Positions 52,575 through 61,697 of a stretch of DNA of 64,000 bases are shown in pieces. How positions within the stretch are numbered: position 1 is the first letter of the stretch; each line of letters begins with the position of its first letter. The position numbers were made by a program, and so were the translations under genes. The notes under the pieces were generated by a model. That model was not told where the DNA came from and made no database searches. It saw only the letters and a program-made list of their open reading frames with translations. Source of the stretch: Pseudanabaena sp. PCC 7367. GTDB taxonomy: Bacteria; Cyanobacteriota; Cyanobacteriia; Pseudanabaenales; Pseudanabaenaceae. Where the stretch lies: positions 2,323,001 to 2,387,000 of the forward strand of contig NC_019701.1 of assembly GCF_000317065.1 (NCBI RefSeq), in the 5' to 3' direction.

Positions 52575-53681
52575 GTGAAGAATAAAAATTTATCCAGAGC
52601 GATCGCTGGTTGCGGTGCTGGATTGATATCAGCAGCGGTTGGTATGACCGCAGCGAGGCCAGTTCACTCATTTGCTTATGTTTTTGCTGGCGAAATGTTC
52701 GGTGTTGATCGTGTTACCCATGTGATTGGTTATACGGGGGTAGCGGCAGCATTAACGATCAGTGTGGGTATCGATCCAACCAGTATGTTTGCTGCCCAGA
52801 TGGTAACTCCTGTTCAGAATGTGATTGCCACTATGAATGGGCTAGTGCCTACAACGGGGAACCTGACCACAGCAAACGTGCCATTTGCCCAGTTTGACTT
52901 TGAATCAGTGCTTTTGCATGAAATGGGGCATTCTATGGGGCTAGACCATATTAATTTAGCCTCTGAGTCTGGCCTTGTGGGGGGCGATCGAGAATATACC
53001 GCAACCACCGATGGTGCTAATGATGCGTTTGATCTAGATGATGGAGCAGATAATGTAATTGGCTCTGCCGATGATATGCGCGGTGATGATGTGAACCTCA
53101 ACTATTTTCGCATTGCCGATAACAATCCCTTTGCCACTAATTTAGGTGTAGTTGATTCCACTACCTATAGTCGAGATATTGCAAATTTACCTGTAGGTGA
53201 TAATTTCTCAGCTAATGCCGATCGCGCTGTTGGTGGTTTGCTGGGGTTTGGCAGTACCGAAGGGGTAATGCAGCAAGGAACATTCAATGGCGAGGCGCAA
53301 CGTACTCTAGGGGCGGATGATGTTGCTGGCTTCCTCTATGCAAGAGCTGGATTGGATAGTATTGCTGGCACTGCCGATGACTATACCTGGAATCTCACCT
53401 TTGCTGGCCTGGATGCAACCGCCGATATTGTGATTGATTTTGATAATGCTCAAACTGGATTTGCGGTATCCCAGAGTGGTGGATCTTTCTTAAGTGCAGA
53501 TGATGCTGTAATTACAAGTAACAGTATATTTTTTAACTCCACCGCTCCCTGGTTCTTTAACCCTACGCCTGTGCCCTTTGAGTTTTCGCCAACTACTGGC
53601 ATTTTGATGCTAGGTGGTTTGTTTGGTGTGGAGCGATTTGGCAGAAAGTGGATGAAAAAGAAGAAAGCTAGAAAGGTCTAG
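52575..53681 (+). CDS. Exported zinc metalloprotease with PFEFSPT C-terminal sorting signal (NF038122-like)
   Basis: The protein starts with a signal peptide (VKNKNLSRAIAGCGAGLISAAV). The extended zinc-binding motif HEMGHSMGLDH lies at about residue 115, matching HExxHxxGxxH metalloproteases. The C-terminus reads TPVPFEFSPTTGILMLGG then a short hydrophobic stretch and a basic end (KWMKKKKARKV). This is a PEP-CTERM-like tail of the PFEFSPT kind, used by cyanobacteria for sorting by an exosortase-type system. I chose GTG 52575 because GGGGGTG lies eight bases upstream and the signal peptide begins there; an ATG at 52545 is in frame. A small RTX protein follows. Confidence 0.8.
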   Translation: MKNKNLSRAIAGCGAGLISAAVGMTAARPVHSFAYVFAGEMFGVDRVTHVIGYTGVAAALTISVGIDPTSMFAAQMVTPVQNVIATMNGLVPTTGNLTTANVPFAQFDFESVLLHEMGHSMGLDHINLASESGLVGGDREYTATTDGANDAFDLDDGADNVIGSADDMRGDDVNLNYFRIADNNPFATNLGVVDSTTYSRDIANLPVGDNFSANADRAVGGLLGFGSTEGVMQQGTFNGEAQRTLGADDVAGFLYARAGLDSIAGTADDYTWNLTFAGLDATADIVIDFDNAQTGFAVSQSGGSFLSADDAVITSNSIFFNSTAPWFFNPTPVPFEFSPTTGILMLGGLFGVERFGRKWMKKKKARKV

Positions 53682-53910
53682 GCAAAACGCAATACAACTA
53701 GCTTAGCTTGCCCCATCGTTTTACTGCGTTTAGTAGCTGGTTAGTTATGCGGTGTAGATAGTGGTGATTCTTTCTTGAGCAGGACTTGCGTGTTTTTAGG
53801 AAGCATAATCTAGGTGGAATTTGAAATCCTTCTAATAGATATTGCTTCGCGTAAGTTCTGCATTTGTACTCAAATTTGCAAAATACTTATGCAATCTACT
53901 GGAGGGGTAA

Positions 53911-54489
53911 TTGGCACTTCTACTTGGTACTAGCACTAATGACTTCATCGATGGCACGAATAATGCCGATACAGTCATTGCTAATGCTGGTGATGATAAT
54001 GCCCGTGGCTTTGGTGGTACAGATAATATTAACGGCAATCAGGGCAATGATGTTATCAACGGCAACGTCGGTAGCGATACCCTGCATGGCGGCCGCGATA
54101 ACGATACCGTTTTTGGCGGTCGCGGCGATGATGAACTTTGGGGCGATCGCAACACCGATGTCCTCACAGGCGGCATTGGAAATGATTTGTTTGTGCTGGA
54201 TAATCGCAGCACCGGTAGCACGTCGATCGCTGCTGCCGATCGGATTACTGACTTCAGCCAGGGTGGTGAGTTAGGTAGAGATTTACTGGGGCTATCTAAT
54301 GGCTTGAGCTTTGCTGATTTGGGTATTTCTCAGGGTACAGGAGCTAATTCAGCTCATACGATTATCCAGGACAACAGCACGGGTCTGTTTCTCGGTATTA
54401 TTGAAAACTTTAATAGCTCCGCGATCACTGGAGCAGACTTCGGTATAGATATTAGCCCTACCCCCGTTCTTGTCTCCATTCTTGAGTAG
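53911..54489 (+). CDS. Small RTX calcium-binding protein
   Basis: The 192-residue protein opens with about ten RTX nonapeptide units (GNQGNDVIN, GGRDNDTVF, GGRGDDELW) and ends with a C-terminal domain containing DRITDFSQGGELGRDLLGL and a hydrophobic end (PTPVLVSILE). No N-terminal signal is present, as for type I secreted RTX proteins. The start is TTG 53911, with GGAGGGG about five bases upstream. Calcium binding is expected. It follows the metalloprotease gene on the same strand at 229 bases. Confidence 0.82.
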   Translation: MALLLGTSTNDFIDGTNNADTVIANAGDDNARGFGGTDNINGNQGNDVINGNVGSDTLHGGRDNDTVFGGRGDDELWGDRNTDVLTGGIGNDLFVLDNRSTGSTSIAAADRITDFSQGGELGRDLLGLSNGLSFADLGISQGTGANSAHTIIQDNSTGLFLGIIENFNSSAITGADFGIDISPTPVLVSILE

Positions 54490-54541
54490 TGACTGGTTGC
54501 GAATCATCAACATGCTATTTTTGCTGGTCAATTACTCCAGT

Positions 54542-54588
54542 GAAATAAAAATGGCCAGGTTGGTTTATGTAGAACCATTACCCAGCCA
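54542..54588 (-). terminator. Rho-independent terminator of the sigF-like gene
   Basis: On the minus strand a stem built from TGGC, GGT and TGGTT pairing with AACCA, ACC and GCCA, with two internal loops, is followed by TTTTTATTT (54542-54551). It lies about 70 bases after the sigF-like stop. The T-tract direction shows it serves the minus strand. Confidence 0.7.
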
Positions 54589-54656
54589 ATCGCAAAGTAG
54601 TTAATTAGATTTAGTTTTTTATTTTTAAACTCAGATAAATTTGCTAATTCCAAGAC

Positions 54657-55535
54657 CTAGGCAGCCTGTTGTTGCATCACCTGCTTCAGGCTTTCTAACC
54701 CCTTTTTGAGTTGGCGTGAGATCGTTACTGCACTCACCCCCATCATTTTCGCTACCTCGCGTTGGGTCAGGTCTTGCAAAAATACAAACTCCACGATCGC
54801 TCTGGTGCGTTCTTCTAGCTGCCCCAAGGCTTGATGCAAACGAATGCTGTCTTCCTGGCTCACTTGCAAGCAATGCTTAGGATCGGGTACCAATTCGGCT
54901 AAGCAAGTACCATTGGCTTCATCGCATCTGATCGGTGCATCAAGGCTGACCGGACTGCGGTTTTGATGGGCTAGCTTGATGTCCTGCCACTCTGATAGAG
55001 AAACTTCTAGAGCCGCCGCCAATTCCCGATCGGAGGGTTCCCGGCGCAACTCGCGGCGCAATTGCTGAGCGGCTCGGATTGATTTATTGTGCAGATCCAT
55101 CCAGCGACGGGGAATCCGCAAAGTAGAACTTTTGTCACGCAGATAATGCTGGATTTCACCACGAATGTACCGAGTGGCAAAGGAACTGAATGCATAGCCG
55201 CGATTGAGTTCAAATCGTTCGATCGCGCCGATCAAACCAATCGAACCAACCTGCAGCAAATCTTCGTAGGACTCAGCGCTCTGGTTAGACCAATAGCCGA
55301 CCTCTTTTTTGACCAGGCCAATATTCAAGTTGACCAGTTTGGTACGAATGCGTTTTGATGGCGATCGCTTGTAGGCCTTGAGCAATTCCAGGGTCACACT
55401 CTTGTCTTCGCGGGAAAATTCTTTCCTGACACCGATTTGATTAACGATTTGCCGGTGAGCCAGGGTATTTTTAGCAACGCTGAATTGAAGCGGTTTGTTT
55501 GCTTTGTCAATTGTTTTTTCAATACTGGCAATCAT
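54657..55535 (-). CDS. sigF: RNA polymerase sigma factor, group 3 SigF-like
   Basis: The 292-residue protein has sigma-70 regions 2, 3 and 4. Region 2 includes EDLLQVGSIGLIGAIERFEL and FSSFATRYIRGEIQHYLRD. Region 3 has ELAAALEVSLSEWQDI. Region 4 has LTQREVAKMMGVSAVTISRQLKKGLESL. It lacks region 1.1. The DKSSTLRIPRRW and region 3 pattern fit group 3 sigma factors such as cyanobacterial SigF, which direct pilus, motility or stress genes. The frame is open from a TTG at 55580, but I chose the ATG at 55535 because the earlier sequence is weak. The subgroup assignment is from memory. Confidence 0.82.
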   Translation of the reverse strand: MIASIEKTIDKANKPLQFSVAKNTLAHRQIVNQIGVRKEFSREDKSVTLELLKAYKRSPSKRIRTKLVNLNIGLVKKEVGYWSNQSAESYEDLLQVGSIGLIGAIERFELNRGYAFSSFATRYIRGEIQHYLRDKSSTLRIPRRWMDLHNKSIRAAQQLRRELRREPSDRELAAALEVSLSEWQDIKLAHQNRSPVSLDAPIRCDEANGTCLAELVPDPKHCLQVSQEDSIRLHQALGQLEERTRAIVEFVFLQDLTQREVAKMMGVSAVTISRQLKKGLESLKQVMQQQAA

Positions 55536-56269
55536 AATAGCTATCCCAAATTTAATAAACTCTGCATTTTGGTTTGTCAATGGTGTTAGTAATCAATAAA
55601 TCAATTAAAAATAATCAAGTAAAGAAAACTAACTAATAACGGCAACTCCCTCCCCATGTCGCTATTTCGGTCACGCTGTGACTTTTGATTTCAAGATATT
55701 TGTTAAAAACAAATTTTTAATTTCTGACCAGCTAGTCTGAATCATGCAAATTTTGATAAAGCAAAAATTAGATAACTGTGGTTTACTAACTTTGCTTAAA
55801 CTTGCTAGATTTCAAAGACTAACTAGCTATTGCCGTTATGAATCAAGATTAACTGGGCAGTATTACTAAAGTCACCTACTGCTTTGTTAGGAATTTACTA
55901 AAGGCTAAGGCGATCGCTACCTAACAGTCTGTTAGTAAAAGTTGTTAGATCGCTGCCTTAATCGCTTGGTAATATGACTTTGTGGTAGTTTTATGGGCAT
56001 TAGCAGCAACTTTGTTCTTTATTTAAATGTCCGAATTTAAATGTCTGATCAAATCCTGCTGATCGATTGCGATCATGATGCTTAAATAGCTTTGGTTGTA
56101 GCGATTTACACTCAGTGTATTCTCAGTGTATTCAACTGGACTTGATCTCAATTCTGAAGCTGCGATCCCTGTGATCTAGCTGCCAGAACATAACTTCTAG
56201 ATAAACAACTAAAAACTGCTCAGCTCAATTTGATCTAGTTCACTAAATGCTTAATGGCGATCCCCTGCC
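55536..56269. other. Long divergent spacer between sigF-like and STAND NTPase genes
   Basis: About 730 bases of AT-rich sequence. CTCAGTGTATT occurs twice in tandem at about 56111-56132. No gene is supported. The length suggests long promoters or regulatory sites for the two divergent genes. Confidence 0.4.
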
Positions 56270-57919
56270 ATGACTTCGAGCCCAGACGAGTACGATAATT
56301 TATTTCCAGAGGCGCAACAGAACTGGGACCTAGACCGGCTATATGCTGATATTGAGGCGATCAACACCAAACCGCTTCGATCAGTGGAAAAAGCCTGTTT
56401 GCGCGGATTGCTATGTCGCTTTCGCCCCGGCCAAATTGCCTTTAAGCTAAATTGGACTTCGGGCACACTGCGGGTTGATCTCAATAAGGGGCTATACCGC
56501 TATATTGAAGCCTTGGCCGAACAGCCACTAAATACCTTGCGCTGGGACAAAGTGAGCGAGTGGATCGAAGCCAGGGGCTATAAGGTGCGCATGGTAGTGC
56601 CAGCCGAATCAAGTAATGGCTGTGGCACGACCGATTGGGGGGAAGCGCCGGAAGTACCGTTATTTTTTGGCCGATCGCAGGAATTATCTGATTTGGCGAG
56701 CTGGATTACGATCGATCGGACGCGGCTCCTGGCGATCTGGGGTATGGGAGGGATTGGTAAAACTGCTCTAACCGTAAAGCTAATCGAAAAGGTGCAGGGG
56801 GAGTTTGAATATTTAATCTGGCGATCGCTGCGGGATGTACAACCGATCGGCCAAATTCTGGCGGATTGGTTTCAGTTTTTGACTAATTCCCAGGAAACCC
56901 GCCTCGATCTGCCCTATTTGATGGAAGTGCTCAAAGCCAAACGCTGCTTGATTGTGTTGGATGACTTTGAAACCGTGATGCAAGATGGCGAACTGGTGGG
57001 GCTATATCGCCAGGGTTGCGAAGAGTATGGCGAATTGCTCCAACGCCTGGGTAAAGAACGTCATCAAAGCTGTTTGGTGTTGCTCAGTCGGGAACAACCA
57101 AAGGAAGTGGCAATGCTAGAGGGGGAAGGGCAATTTACTCGATCGTTTCATTTGGGTGGCCTCCAGCGCAAAGGAGCGATGAAATTGTTGCAAGCCAGGG
57201 GGTTTTCGGGCAAAGAGAATGGCCTGGATGCGCTGAATGGTCAGTATCGCGGTAATCCTGCGGCCTTGCGGATTGTTTCTTCCACGATCCAGGAGTTGTT
57301 TGATGGCAATGTAAGCGATTTCCTCAAACAAACCCAACTAGCCCTGGGTGATATCCTGCGGAACTTGCTTTATGAGCAGTTCGATCGCCTGTCTGAGTTG
57401 GAAACCGATGTGGTCTATTGGTTGGCGATCAAACGTCGTCCGGTTTCCCTAAATGAATTGCGCGAGAGCATGGAAGAAACTTCGTCGGGCTCTGAATTGC
57501 TGGATGCGATCGAATCGTTGCGGTGGCGATCGTTGATAGAAAAGTTAGTGGAGAAAAATTCCGCCAAAAGAGAAGTTTTATTCTTACTCGAACCAGTGGT
57601 TTTGAAATATGTTAGCAAACGCTTCATTGAAGAGGTAGGGCGAGAAGTAAAGGCGATCGTGACCAATCGTAATTTTAATCACATATTACTCCTGCGTAGC
57701 CATGTTCTAGTGGAAGATAGCGCCCCGGAAAATATTCGCGCTGCTCAAATTCGGCTCATGCTCAAGCCGATTAAAGACAAACTAACCCGATCGCTCTCTA
57801 AGGCTGGGATCGCGGTGGATGAACTAACTGAGCAATTGGCGATCGCCAAACAGGAACAATCAACAACTTTAGATGATTATGCGGATTCCAACTTATCCCT
57901 ACTGGGGCTTTTGATCTAA
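56270..57919 (+). CDS. NB-ARC-type STAND NTPase lacking a WD40 or TPR sensor
   Basis: The 549-residue protein has an N-terminal helical domain (EKACLRGLLCRFRPGQIAFKLN and LRVDLNKGLYRYIEAL) resembling the HTH-like domain found in front of cyanobacterial NB-ARC/WD40 proteins. The NB-ARC ATPase has the Walker A WGMGGIGKTAL, Walker B CLIVLDDFE, the sensor LVLLSREQP and the GNPAALRIV motif. A winged-helix-like part follows. The end, DDYADSNLSLLGLLI, resembles the motif (YAGGNLLNLL) at which WD40 repeats usually begin in such proteins; here the stop follows directly. It is a regulatory or immune-type switch. The missing sensor suggests a natural short form or truncation. Confidence 0.75.
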   Translation: MTSSPDEYDNLFPEAQQNWDLDRLYADIEAINTKPLRSVEKACLRGLLCRFRPGQIAFKLNWTSGTLRVDLNKGLYRYIEALAEQPLNTLRWDKVSEWIEARGYKVRMVVPAESSNGCGTTDWGEAPEVPLFFGRSQELSDLASWITIDRTRLLAIWGMGGIGKTALTVKLIEKVQGEFEYLIWRSLRDVQPIGQILADWFQFLTNSQETRLDLPYLMEVLKAKRCLIVLDDFETVMQDGELVGLYRQGCEEYGELLQRLGKERHQSCLVLLSREQPKEVAMLEGEGQFTRSFHLGGLQRKGAMKLLQARGFSGKENGLDALNGQYRGNPAALRIVSSTIQELFDGNVSDFLKQTQLALGDILRNLLYEQFDRLSELETDVVYWLAIKRRPVSLNELRESMEETSSGSELLDAIESLRWRSLIEKLVEKNSAKREVLFLLEPVVLKYVSKRFIEEVGREVKAIVTNRNFNHILLLRSHVLVEDSAPENIRAAQIRLMLKPIKDKLTRSLSKAGIAVDELTEQLAIAKQEQSTTLDDYADSNLSLLGLLI

Positions 57920-58009
57920 TCCAGAAATCTTGATCAGTCTTGATCCGTCTTGATCAGCATAGATTTTGTGTCATACTAGCTGGAAGTTTACGATCGCTGA
58001 GTAACTGCC

Positions 58010-58285
58010 ATGATCTCAATTCGCCCCCAACCAACCTGCACCCATCTGGACTCGGTTCAAGCAGTTACGCCCAGTGGTAAAGGTTGCCAGGAATGTTTAG
58101 AAATGGGCGATACCTGGGTGCATTTGCGGCTTTGTTTGACCTGTGGCCATGTGGGCTGTTGCGATTCTTCCAAGCATAAACATGCTACCAAGCATTATCA
58201 GGCCACCAAGCACCCGATCGTTAAATCTTTCGAGCCAGGGGAAAATTGGCTCTGGTGTTATGAAGATAAAGAGGTTGTTGGTTAA
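58010..58285 (+). CDS. UBP-type zinc finger protein
   Basis: The 91-residue protein is almost entirely a ZnF-UBP domain. Ligands visible are CTHL, CQECLE, CLTCGHVGCCD and HKHATKHYQATKHP. In eukaryotes this domain binds the free C-terminus of ubiquitin. Bacterial stand-alone copies exist and their partner is unknown. The ATG at 58010 is the only start. The next gene, an AtaL-like protein, is 65 bases away, so co-transcription is possible. Confidence 0.85.
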   Translation: MISIRPQPTCTHLDSVQAVTPSGKGCQECLEMGDTWVHLRLCLTCGHVGCCDSSKHKHATKHYQATKHPIVKSFEPGENWLWCYEDKEVVG

Positions 58286-58349
58286 CCAGCTCTCATCATG
58301 TCTCTTAAAAGTTTAGCTATTCATATGTAAATCATCGAATCAAAAGCAA

Positions 58350-58811
58350 ATGCCCCACGCGATCTACAGTGCCCAAGTTAATGCCCCGCTTGAAACCCTC
58401 TGGTCAGTGATGGTTGATAAGGCCAAGAACCCAGGTAAGTACAATACTTCGGTGCAGGACTATCAGGTATTAGAAGAATATGCAGATGGTTTGCTACGGC
58501 AAATGCGGAACAAGGGCAAGCTAATTAAAGAACGCCTCACGATCGATCCAGTCAAATACGAAATCATGCATGCCCTGGTCGATCATCCTATTTTTGTGGG
58601 TCGTGCCTTTAATGCAATTTTGCAACCAACGGAAGTAAACCCAAGCGATCCGCTGATTCTGACCTATGCGCTCGATTGGCAACCCCATAATGATTCTGCG
58701 GAAGCAATGGAAGTTGAAGCAGCGATGCAAAAGGAACTGAATGGTGTGATTAAAACGGCGGTTTTTAACACCAAGAATGCAGCAGAACAGCAAGCTGAGC
58801 CGAGTCAGTAA
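58350..58811 (+). CDS. AtaL-like SRPBCC protein (DUF1857-like)
   Basis: The 153-residue protein begins with HAIYSAQVNAPLETLWSVMVDKAKNP, then MRNKGKLIKERLTIDP and ends with a long C-terminal helix (MQKELNGVIKTAVFNTKNAAEQQ). The pattern matches a SRPBCC subfamily I remember as AtaL-like or DUF1857. Ligand-binding is expected. The role is unknown. It lies 24 bases before the MATE gene. Confidence 0.75.
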   Translation: MPHAIYSAQVNAPLETLWSVMVDKAKNPGKYNTSVQDYQVLEEYADGLLRQMRNKGKLIKERLTIDPVKYEIMHALVDHPIFVGRAFNAILQPTEVNPSDPLILTYALDWQPHNDSAEAMEVEAAMQKELNGVIKTAVFNTKNAAEQQAEPSQ

Positions 58812-58835
58812 AATAATTTCAATTTCAATTTCAAC

Positions 58836-60188
58836 ATGTCCAAATGGACGCTCTCAGGCGATCGCTATGAATTTCTGCCCCAATTCCTGCGCCTTGCGAT
58901 CATAAATATTATTTCCAACTTGATGGTGCCCCTGGCGGGTTTGATTGATTCAGCCTTTCTAGGACACCTCGATCAAATTCGCCATCTTGCTGGTGTCAGT
59001 CTGGCAACGGTGTTGTTTAACTATATCTATTGGTCATTTGGGTTCTTGCGGATGGGAACCACTGGAACCACTGCCCAGGCTCTGGGGCGAGGCGATCGCG
59101 CTGAAATTTTGCTCACCCTGATTCGGAATGGGCTCTTGGCCACTGCGATCGGCATGGCGATTTTGCTATTGCAATTACCTTTACGAGAATTGGGCTTTCA
59201 ATTCTTTCAGGCCAGTGCTGCGGTTGAGAACTCTGGTCGGGAATATTTCAATGCCACGATCTGGGCAGCGCCAGCGTTTTTAATTAATTATGTGCTGGTG
59301 GGTTGGTTCCTGGGGCAAAGCCAAAGTATCAAGGTTTTATTACTATCGATCGTGGGCAGTGGTGCGAATGTATTGTTAAATTACTTATTTGTGGTTGAGT
59401 TGCAATGGCAAAGCACCGGCGCAGGGATCGCCACCACCGCCAGTCAGTATCTCACTCTGTTACTTGGTATCGGGTTGGTGCAACGTAGTTTAAGCCAGTT
59501 TACCCTGCCCAAATTAACCAACCTCAGGCAAGCAGTATTTAATCCCCAGGCGATCGGTGTTACCTTTGCCCTCAATGGCAATATCATGCTGCGCACTTTC
59601 GCGTTGATCACCGTATTTTCCACCTTTACTAATCTCAGTTCTGCCCTAAGCACCACTACCCTGGCGGCCAACTCGCTCCTTTTGCAGGTATTTACCAGTA
59701 CCGCCTATTTCATTGATGGATTTGCAAACGCAACTGAGAGCCTGGTGGGGATTTTTAAAGGGAATGGCGATCGCCGTCAATTGGTTGCCCTACTCCAGGT
59801 TTCTGCTGTGGCAAGCTTTATGATCGGCATTCTGGCGGCATGTGGTTTTATTTATGCGCCTGCGGTTTTGTTTGCATTGCTAACCAGTCATAGCAATGTT
59901 GTGGCGACTATTAGCAATTATGTGGTCTGGTTGCTGCCAATTCTGGGCATTGGTGCGATCGCCTTTGTGTTAGATGGCTATTTCATTGGCCTCACCGCTG
60001 GAGCAACATTGCGGAATGCGGCCTTAATCTCGGCAGCGGTAGGGTTTGCACCGATCGCCTATCTGGCCTGGCAATTGGGTAGTAATCATTTACTCTGGCT
60101 GGCCTTAGCTGGATTTATGCTGGCGCGGGCGATCACCTTAGCGGTTAAGATTCCCAGCAGCCTCAAAACGATCAAATCCGCCACTTGA
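58836..60188 (+). CDS. MATE family efflux transporter (DinF-like)
   Basis: The 450-residue protein has about 12 hydrophobic helices and the MATE pattern FLGHLDQIRHLAGVSLATVLFN and RMGTTGTTAQALGRGD, with the second bundle starting at AIGVTFALNGNIMLRTFALI. MATE proteins use sodium or proton gradients to expel cationic or organic compounds. The DinF-like group fits by the motif. The transported compound is unknown. Upstream, the AtaL-like gene is close on the same strand. Confidence 0.88.
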   Translation: MSKWTLSGDRYEFLPQFLRLAIINIISNLMVPLAGLIDSAFLGHLDQIRHLAGVSLATVLFNYIYWSFGFLRMGTTGTTAQALGRGDRAEILLTLIRNGLLATAIGMAILLLQLPLRELGFQFFQASAAVENSGREYFNATIWAAPAFLINYVLVGWFLGQSQSIKVLLLSIVGSGANVLLNYLFVVELQWQSTGAGIATTASQYLTLLLGIGLVQRSLSQFTLPKLTNLRQAVFNPQAIGVTFALNGNIMLRTFALITVFSTFTNLSSALSTTTLAANSLLLQVFTSTAYFIDGFANATESLVGIFKGNGDRRQLVALLQVSAVASFMIGILAACGFIYAPAVLFALLTSHSNVVATISNYVVWLLPILGIGAIAFVLDGYFIGLTAGATLRNAALISAAVGFAPIAYLAWQLGSNHLLWLALAGFMLARAITLAVKIPSSLKTIKSAT

Positions 60189-60454
60189 GCTTGTCTATAT
60201 TAAGCTCCCCGTGGGATGTCTGGCCATTGCCACAAACCTTGAGGCTTTAATGGATAGATAGACTTAGGGTATCTAAATATAAAGCAATTATTAAATCAAT
60301 AGGTAGAAGTAATTTGAATACCTTTTAAAGCCATAAGATATCTAAAATACTCCTAGTGGCATGGGACATTGCACTCAGGTTGAAAATGCAACCATAATGA
60401 GCGAGATGCAAATTGCCAAAGGATTATTAAGCAACAAGCAAGGAGATGGAGCCA

Positions 60455-60673
60455 ATGCTGAAGACAGAAATGATCAACAGCCTAGCCAGTTGCGATATTC
60501 GGATGGAAAGCCGTGAGATGGTGGTCGATTGTGACTCGTTTCAGGCCGCCTATCGGGTATGGGAAAATCACCAACGCTTGTGTTACGAAGTTTCGCCGTT
60601 TCAAGATGTCGATCGGATCAAACTAAAAGTGCAGGGCAAAAATCTCTTTCCCCCCTTCCGCTGTGATATTTAG
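60455..60673 (+). CDS. Small protein of unknown function (72 residues)
   Basis: I do not recognise this protein. It is soluble, with MLKTEMINSLASCDIRMESREM at the start, then VDCDSFQAAYRVWENHQRLC and a C-terminal KLKVQGKNLFPPFRCD. The frame is open from an ATG at 60446, but AAGGAG lies too close to that ATG and at a good distance (about eight bases) from the ATG at 60455, so I chose 60455. It is monocistronic. The regular mix of aromatic and charged residues suggests a real small fold. Confidence 0.55.
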   Translation: MLKTEMINSLASCDIRMESREMVVDCDSFQAAYRVWENHQRLCYEVSPFQDVDRIKLKVQGKNLFPPFRCDI

Positions 60674-60957
60674 TTAGATATTTAAATATTTAGATTTTGA
60701 TCTTTTACTTTTGCGATTTGTTGTTACAGTCACGTTCGATTCAATTGGCTGATTTAGCGATCGCCGCCAGCTTGATTACAATCGCTCCAATTGCTTAATC
60801 ATTCCGGTGCGGGAAATCACCAAAACCTAGTTAGGTTATCCCGAATCCTGTTGAATAACCTCATTTAAAATGCTTGTAATCGTTACGACCATTACGTTGC
60901 CTATGTAAGCGATCCCAAGGATTTGATATTAGGAAGAATAAGGCTAACTTAGTTAAC

Positions 60958-61647
60958 TTAGGCTTGTTTTTTTGCCTGCCGTTGTGATTTTAAGTAGGAA
61001 AATACCGACTTATCACCAATATCCGCTGGGATATCCTGAAACAGCTTGCGCAGTGCAAAGATAAAAAACAACATTGCCCAGACGGCCAAGAGTACCTGCT
61101 CAGCAGCGATCGGCAGCTTACCTACCATATGCCCCACCAGCAGAAAAGGTACTAATACAGTAAGAATTTTAGTTTCAAACCGATTGAAGCAAAATGCTTC
61201 CTTAAAGTAAATTCCCGTTAAGGCGGCAAAGGTAAAGCCCACGCCAATTAGAGTTAGTGGTTGTTGATAGACGGCGATCGCCAAATTCTCGCCACTTTGC
61301 AAGGCAATTGCCACGGAGGCAAGGCAACCAACTGCCAGGAAAGCCTGGAGGGTACGATGCAGCAGTGCCAAATAAATATGAATCTTGGTGAGGGCGATCG
61401 CCAGTGCCACACAAAACACTGCATATAGTCCAGTAACTAAGCTGGGCATAATCGCTAAATTCTGCCCCTGCAAGGCAACCGTGACCGCACCACAAAAGCT
61501 TGCTGCTGCGATCGCCAACGCCGCCCGATAAATAATCACTTCCTGGCGATCGTCAGGGCCAACTGTAAATTCGCCGAACTGCCCTTTGTACACAGTTTCG
61601 ATCGGGATCTCTGGCTGCCTGGAATTAGCGGTGGAATTTGTAGTCAT
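60958..61647 (-). CDS. DUF2301-like integral membrane protein
   Basis: The 229-residue protein has six hydrophobic helices after a polar N-terminus (EIPIETVYKGQFGEFTVG). The motif GIYFKEAFCFNRFETKILTVLVP fits a family I know as DUF2301. Function is unknown. It sits 50 bases downstream of the M23 peptidase gene on the same strand, which suggests an operon, though no functional link is known. Confidence 0.8.
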   Translation of the reverse strand: MTTNSTANSRQPEIPIETVYKGQFGEFTVGPDDRQEVIIYRAALAIAAASFCGAVTVALQGQNLAIMPSLVTGLYAVFCVALAIALTKIHIYLALLHRTLQAFLAVGCLASVAIALQSGENLAIAVYQQPLTLIGVGFTFAALTGIYFKEAFCFNRFETKILTVLVPFLLVGHMVGKLPIAAEQVLLAVWAMLFFIFALRKLFQDIPADIGDKSVFSYLKSQRQAKKQA

Positions 61648-61697
61648 AGTTACCTCGCCAGCAATATCAATTGTATTTGCATAACATTACATTCTAT

